Shown here one piece after another: positions 60,465 to 64,000 of a stretch of 64,000 nucleotides of DNA. The translations under genes and the position numbers were made by a program. The first letter of the stretch is position 1; each line of letters begins with the position of its first letter. The stretch comes from Biscogniauxia marginata (Eukaryota > Ascomycota > Sordariomycetes > Xylariales > Xylariaceae), in assembly GCA_022695795.1 (NCBI GenBank), contig MU404081.1, positions 124,001 to 188,000 of the forward strand. Direction: 5' to 3'. Under the pieces are notes generated by a model. The model searched no databases and was not told the DNA's origin. It saw only the letters and a list, made by a program, of their open reading frames with translations.

Positions 60465-61794
60465 TCACTTGGGCTGCGAAGGCGGCGTCGTAGTCTTGAT
60501 CTGGAAGACGGCCCCGGGGAGCTCGCTGGTCTCGGCCTGGACGGTGGCGGAGATGCCCATGGCGGCGAGGGCGCCGCGGAGGATGCCGCAGGGGAACCAG
60601 AGGAACTGTTTTCAGATATATATATATGTCAGCGAGCGGAGCTGGAGGATCGAGAGTAAGGACTTTTATGTCTTGTTTCTATCGTTGTAATAATTCCGGG
60701 TTGAACGAGGTAGGTTGTATATATATATGTGTGTGTGTGTGTGTATGTGTGTGTACGTCTTGCTTCCCCTACCCATTTCCATACATATATAGAAAGAGAA
60801 AGAGAGAGAGAGAGGAGCAGTAGTGATCAAGATATACAAAGGCTAAAGAAAGGGCGGAAGAGGAGGAAGGAAGGAAGGAAAAGAAAGGGGAGATAACATA
60901 CGGGCTGCGCCTTGGCGACGGCCTGGCCGCCGGCGCTGGCGCTCATGCGCGACAGGGGGCGGAACGAGTTGTCCGTCAGGACGTAGACGCCACGGTGGTT
61001 CGTCTTGAGGTTGTCGACCTGCTTCTTGAAGACCAGCATCCACAGGTCCTTGCAGACGAACTTGATGGCGTCGAGCGTGTCGTTGAAGCGCGGGCGGTCG
61101 CGCGAGAACCTATTTGTTCAAACAAGAAGTTTTTCAGTTAGTTTTGTGATATTGATATATATATATATAACAGGCTAGCTGTGAGTTTCAGTCGGACCGG
61201 CGGATGGTGGAAGAATTAGGATTGCGAACGGGTTGGTTTAAAAAGGGGGAGGGGAAAGGGAAAGGGGAAAGGGGAAAGGGGATGGTAGGATAGTGATAGT
61301 GATAGTTTCGTCGGTGTGTTGTATACAGCAGTGATGATATATGACCAATGTCTGTACGCAAGGGAAGTCGGACAACAATATATCGATCAGGAAACAGAAG
61401 AGCAGGCTGTGGGAAGGGGGTGGATGATGACGGACCGTTCGACGAGCCCCAGGCCAACCCTATATCCCAGCGCCTCTAACCGGAAGAACACCGCGTCCCT
61501 CTCCTCCTCCTCGTCCAGCCCGGCATTGTTCCTGACGGAGACGCTACCGCTCCTCCGCTTCGCCCCGGCCCCGGCCCCCGCCCCCGCCGCCGTCGCCGTC
61601 GCCGAAGTACCGTCGCCCCCCGCCTCGCCGTCCGCGTCCCCGCCGCCGCCGACGCCGCCGACGCTCAGCTCGTTCGCGACCCGGTACGTCATGGGCACGA
61701 GCTCGATCATGAGGAAGTCCAGGCACGAGGTGCCGACGAAGGTGGCGGTCGGGTCCGAGGCGTTGAACGGCGGGAGCGGCTGGTCGAACGACAT
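60465..61794 (-). CDS. TRS33: TRAPP complex subunit Trs33 (TRAPPC6)
   Basis: Trs33 is a small core subunit of the TRAPP tethering complexes that activate Rab GTPases in ER-Golgi and Golgi traffic. Minus-strand exons 61794-61436, 61109-60902 and 60605-60465 give 235 residues in frame. Family features are CLDFLMIELVPMTYRVANEL at the start; RLEALGYRVGLGLVERFSRD across the first junction; FVCKDLWMLVFKKQVDNLKT; and FLWFPCGILRGALAAMGI near the end. An Ala/Gly-rich insert of about 55 residues (about 46-100) separates helix 1 from the conserved core. The first donor is GTCCGT, weaker than usual. Both introns are long for this window (326 and 296 bases) and carry microsatellites. Confidence 0.93.
60728..60754. 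repeat. GT dinucleotide microsatellite in a TRS33 intron
   Basis: GT repeats interrupted once, followed at 60790-60815 by an AG-rich run. Both lie in the second TRS33 intron. Confidence 0.9.
61245..61282. repeat. GGGGAAA repeat in a TRS33 intron
   Basis: Five imperfect GGGGAAA units in the first TRS33 intron. Confidence 0.85.
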
Positions 61795-62783
61795 CTTTTT
61801 TTCTTTTCTTTTCCCTTTTCCTTTTGCTGGTTCGTTCGTTCTTCCCGCTGCTGCTGCTGCTGTCGTCCTCGTTATCGATCCAGTATTTCCCGTTCCCGTT
61901 CCCGTTCTCGTTCCCGTTCCTAAGATCCTATGTACTACCACTACTACTACTACTTCTAACTCGTGTGAGGAGTTGCGCCTCTAGCTGTCGCGGCTGCTGC
62001 GAGGTTGGCGGTGGTAGGTAGTAGAGAAGGCGGGAGAGGAGAGTAGAGAGTGTTTGCGGTTGCGGCGCATTTGGTGCCTCGCGCGCTGTCGGTTTTCGTT
62101 GTTACTTGATCGCGCTCGTATGTAATTGTCTGGGACGGTAGATGCGCAGAGCATGAATTGATCGATTTTCTTCGAGCAATTTTTGCGCAGCGCAATGCAG
62201 GGAATCGTATTCTGGTTGACGGGTTTCTAGATACCCTCAAGTTCGAGGCTGACAGGTGGGACGGCAGGGCTGAAGCTAAAAGAAGCACTATTTAACGACA
62301 TGCCCCCAATCGGGTTGGGCCGTCGGGATGGACAGCCAATTATCTAACATTTTGCTTAAATGCATAGAATGGCATATCACATTGAACATCTGTTAGGTGA
62401 ATAACATAAGGAGAACCAGTCCCTGCAACCTCTGTCACCAAAGAAAATAGCGATATAACTACCTCGTTACTCGAGTAATTACTACCTCTCACAAGCACAT
62501 CAATTCATCGCGCGTGCATTAAAGAGAAACGACGGTATATCAATACCTAATGACTCGACTCCGGCGCTCTAATACAGCCAAGCCAAGTTTTTTCCACTCC
62601 TAAAGCCAAGAGGTATGGTATTTCTCCTTAAACGCCGGGTTATCCTCGCCATCGATCGTCTATGTACACGCACTCAAAACTGAAAATCGAGGGAACCACT
62701 CGCCTCCACTGGCCGTGTCTATTGCCCCACGACATGATTTTCCATCAAGTACCTAACAGAACCTCTGACCGCCTCTATGCTCC
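61795..62783 (-). other. Intergenic region, TRS33 promoter and SIZ1 3' side
   Basis: No gene seen. A CCCGTT hexanucleotide repeat (61888-61920) lies about 95 bases upstream of the TRS33 start codon. Confidence 0.5.
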
Positions 62784-64000
62784 TTAGTACGGATAGGCCG
62801 GGGCACTAGGAAAGTTGAGGGTGCTACCGCTGGATGGACCTTGGTACTGTCTTTTGGGGGCTCGGATAATGGGTTCATCATCCTCGTCACTACTGAGGGT
62901 GAGATCGATTACTTCCGCCGTCCGCTTGTTGCCCGACTTGGGCGCACCCGAAGCCTCTCTCGAGTTACCCGTGGCTGATGCTGATCTAGCACTATAAATG
63001 GACCTATTCGGTGTGCTATACGCATTTGCCCCATTAAAAGTACTCCTTGGGGTCGCATTAAAACCACGGGAATCTGATAGAATGGAAAGCTCGTCGTCAT
63101 CCTCGGTTTTGGAGCTAGCACCAGAATGTCGGGACTTCTTGGGCTCGTTCTCTGCTCCTTGAATTCTCCATCTTCCGTCAGGTTCGATGGTAATATGCTC
63201 TAAAGAGTCGGATGTGTTTTCCAAAACGTCTTTGACGTATTCGTCCACAGCTAATTCATCAAAGGGTGCCGAGTTATTACATATCGGACAATTCCACTGC
63301 GGTGCTTGTTCCTGGAGCTGCAAATATGAATTTGCGTCGAAACATTGAATGTGATTGCAAGTAATTGACCGACATGGGACGCGTAATCGCGTATAGCTTA
63401 GTGGGCATTTAAGAGAAAGCTTGGTTGACGTAGTAACGATATCCGGATCGTTGGCCTTCTTGGTTACTATGGGTAGTTTAGTACATTACTAGGTAGGGGG
63501 TTAAGAAGAAATCTAAACGTACGCTCACGAATTACCGAGGCCTTCGGGATCTTTTTGCCCTTGATCTTTTCGACGAGGGTATTCACGGAGACCATCTGGC
63601 AGAGATATATAGCCAAGTAGAACTTCTATTTCAGTAGTGTTAGCAAATGCCCTTAGCCGGCTAGGGTCACCACTCGATGATATTTGCTCACTTGGGCGAT
63701 GGGAGACGGCTTCTTCACCTTCTGAGTCAACGCGTACGTAAACTCGACATTGTTGGTATAATTGTATTGCTTAAGACGCAAAGAGTCGGTGATGTCGACC
63801 GGGCGAGTAGAACCGGGTTTGCCCTTGAGTCCTCGGAGATTTGCCTTAATGTCGCCCCCATTGACCTTAATTTCAGATTGATGAGGGAAAACGATTTCCT
63901 GAACTCCTTCGTTGTCGCCGGCGCACAAAACCATAATTCGTAAAGACTTATCGAATGTGCAGCCATTGATATCGGGGTGTTCGCTGACCTTTATCGTGAC
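62784..64000 (-). CDS. SIZ1: SUMO E3 ligase, Siz/PIAS family (MIZ zinc finger), 5' partial
   Basis: Siz/PIAS proteins pass SUMO from Ubc9 to nuclear targets. Minus-strand exons >64000-63692, 63625-63529 and 63466-62784 give 362 visible residues in frame; the N-terminus (SAP domain and start of PINIT) lies outside. The PINIT region is seen as VTIKVSEHPDINGCTFD, then DIKANLRGLKGKPGSTRPVD and FYLAIYLCQMVSVNTLVEKI. The SP-RING follows with its zinc ligands: LKCPLSYTRLRVPCRSITCN, then HIQCFDA and WNCPIC. Near the C-terminus is a SUMO-interacting motif, VIDLTLSSDEDDE, before a basic RAPKRQ. The phase-1 junction between the last two exons (ASVI to LTKKANDPDIV) is the least certain. Confidence 0.94.

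Overview
The window is nuclear DNA from a filamentous ascomycete (Pezizomycotina, probably Sordariomycetes). Genes are split by short introns of about 55 to 170 bases with GTRNGT donors, CTAAC/CTGAC-like branch sites and YAG acceptors. The proteins are typical fungal ones: Tup1 with a Gln/Pro-rich linker, an ERG3 desaturase, a UstYa-like DUF3328 protein, DUF2015, DUF3074 and a THADA/Trm732 homologue. The palindrome TAGGTACCTA recurs between genes. I saw no bacterial, organellar or viral genes, and no tRNA, rRNA or CRISPR array.

Layout. 1-25.9 kb is a dense housekeeping block: the splicing factor RSE1 (5' end outside the window), an intracellular LysM/zinc-binding protein (minus), a LAM/Sip3-type BAR-PH-GRAM-VASt lipid-contact protein, a DUF3074 START-like protein, the very large TRM732 gene (minus, nine exons), TIM23 head-to-head with it, an unrecognised 381-residue protein, and a proline-rich protein with a conserved aromatic tail. 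26-34 kb is a gene-poor island with a decayed PTH11-like receptor relic and one class II O-methyltransferase. 34-38.4 kb holds RMP1 (RNase MRP subunit) and TUP1 (minus), convergent. 38.4-49.3 kb is mostly empty AT-rich DNA around a tandem DsbA-fold protein (minus). 49.3-64 kb returns to dense genes: a UstYa-like protein, ERG3, a DUF2015 micro-membrane protein (minus), ribosomal eL28, malate dehydrogenase, TRAPP subunit TRS33 (minus) and SIZ1 (minus, 5' end outside).

Gene relations. No biosynthetic or defence operon is visible. The genes serve separate core functions: splicing, RNase MRP and tRNA modification, mitochondrial import, sterol synthesis and transport, vesicle tethering, SUMOylation, global repression and translation. 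The accessory genes (O-methyltransferase, tandem DsbA-fold protein, UstYa-like protein, receptor relic) stand alone in or beside the gene-poor stretches. Exon models were built by hand from splice signals and frame continuity. Coding lengths closed to whole codons in every full model given.

I did not find a convincing new multi-gene system. The most interesting items are the intergenic palindrome family, the orphan UstYa-like gene without a visible precursor peptide, the tandem DsbA-fold fusion, the trinucleotide expansions inside RMP1, and the single-base break in the receptor relic.
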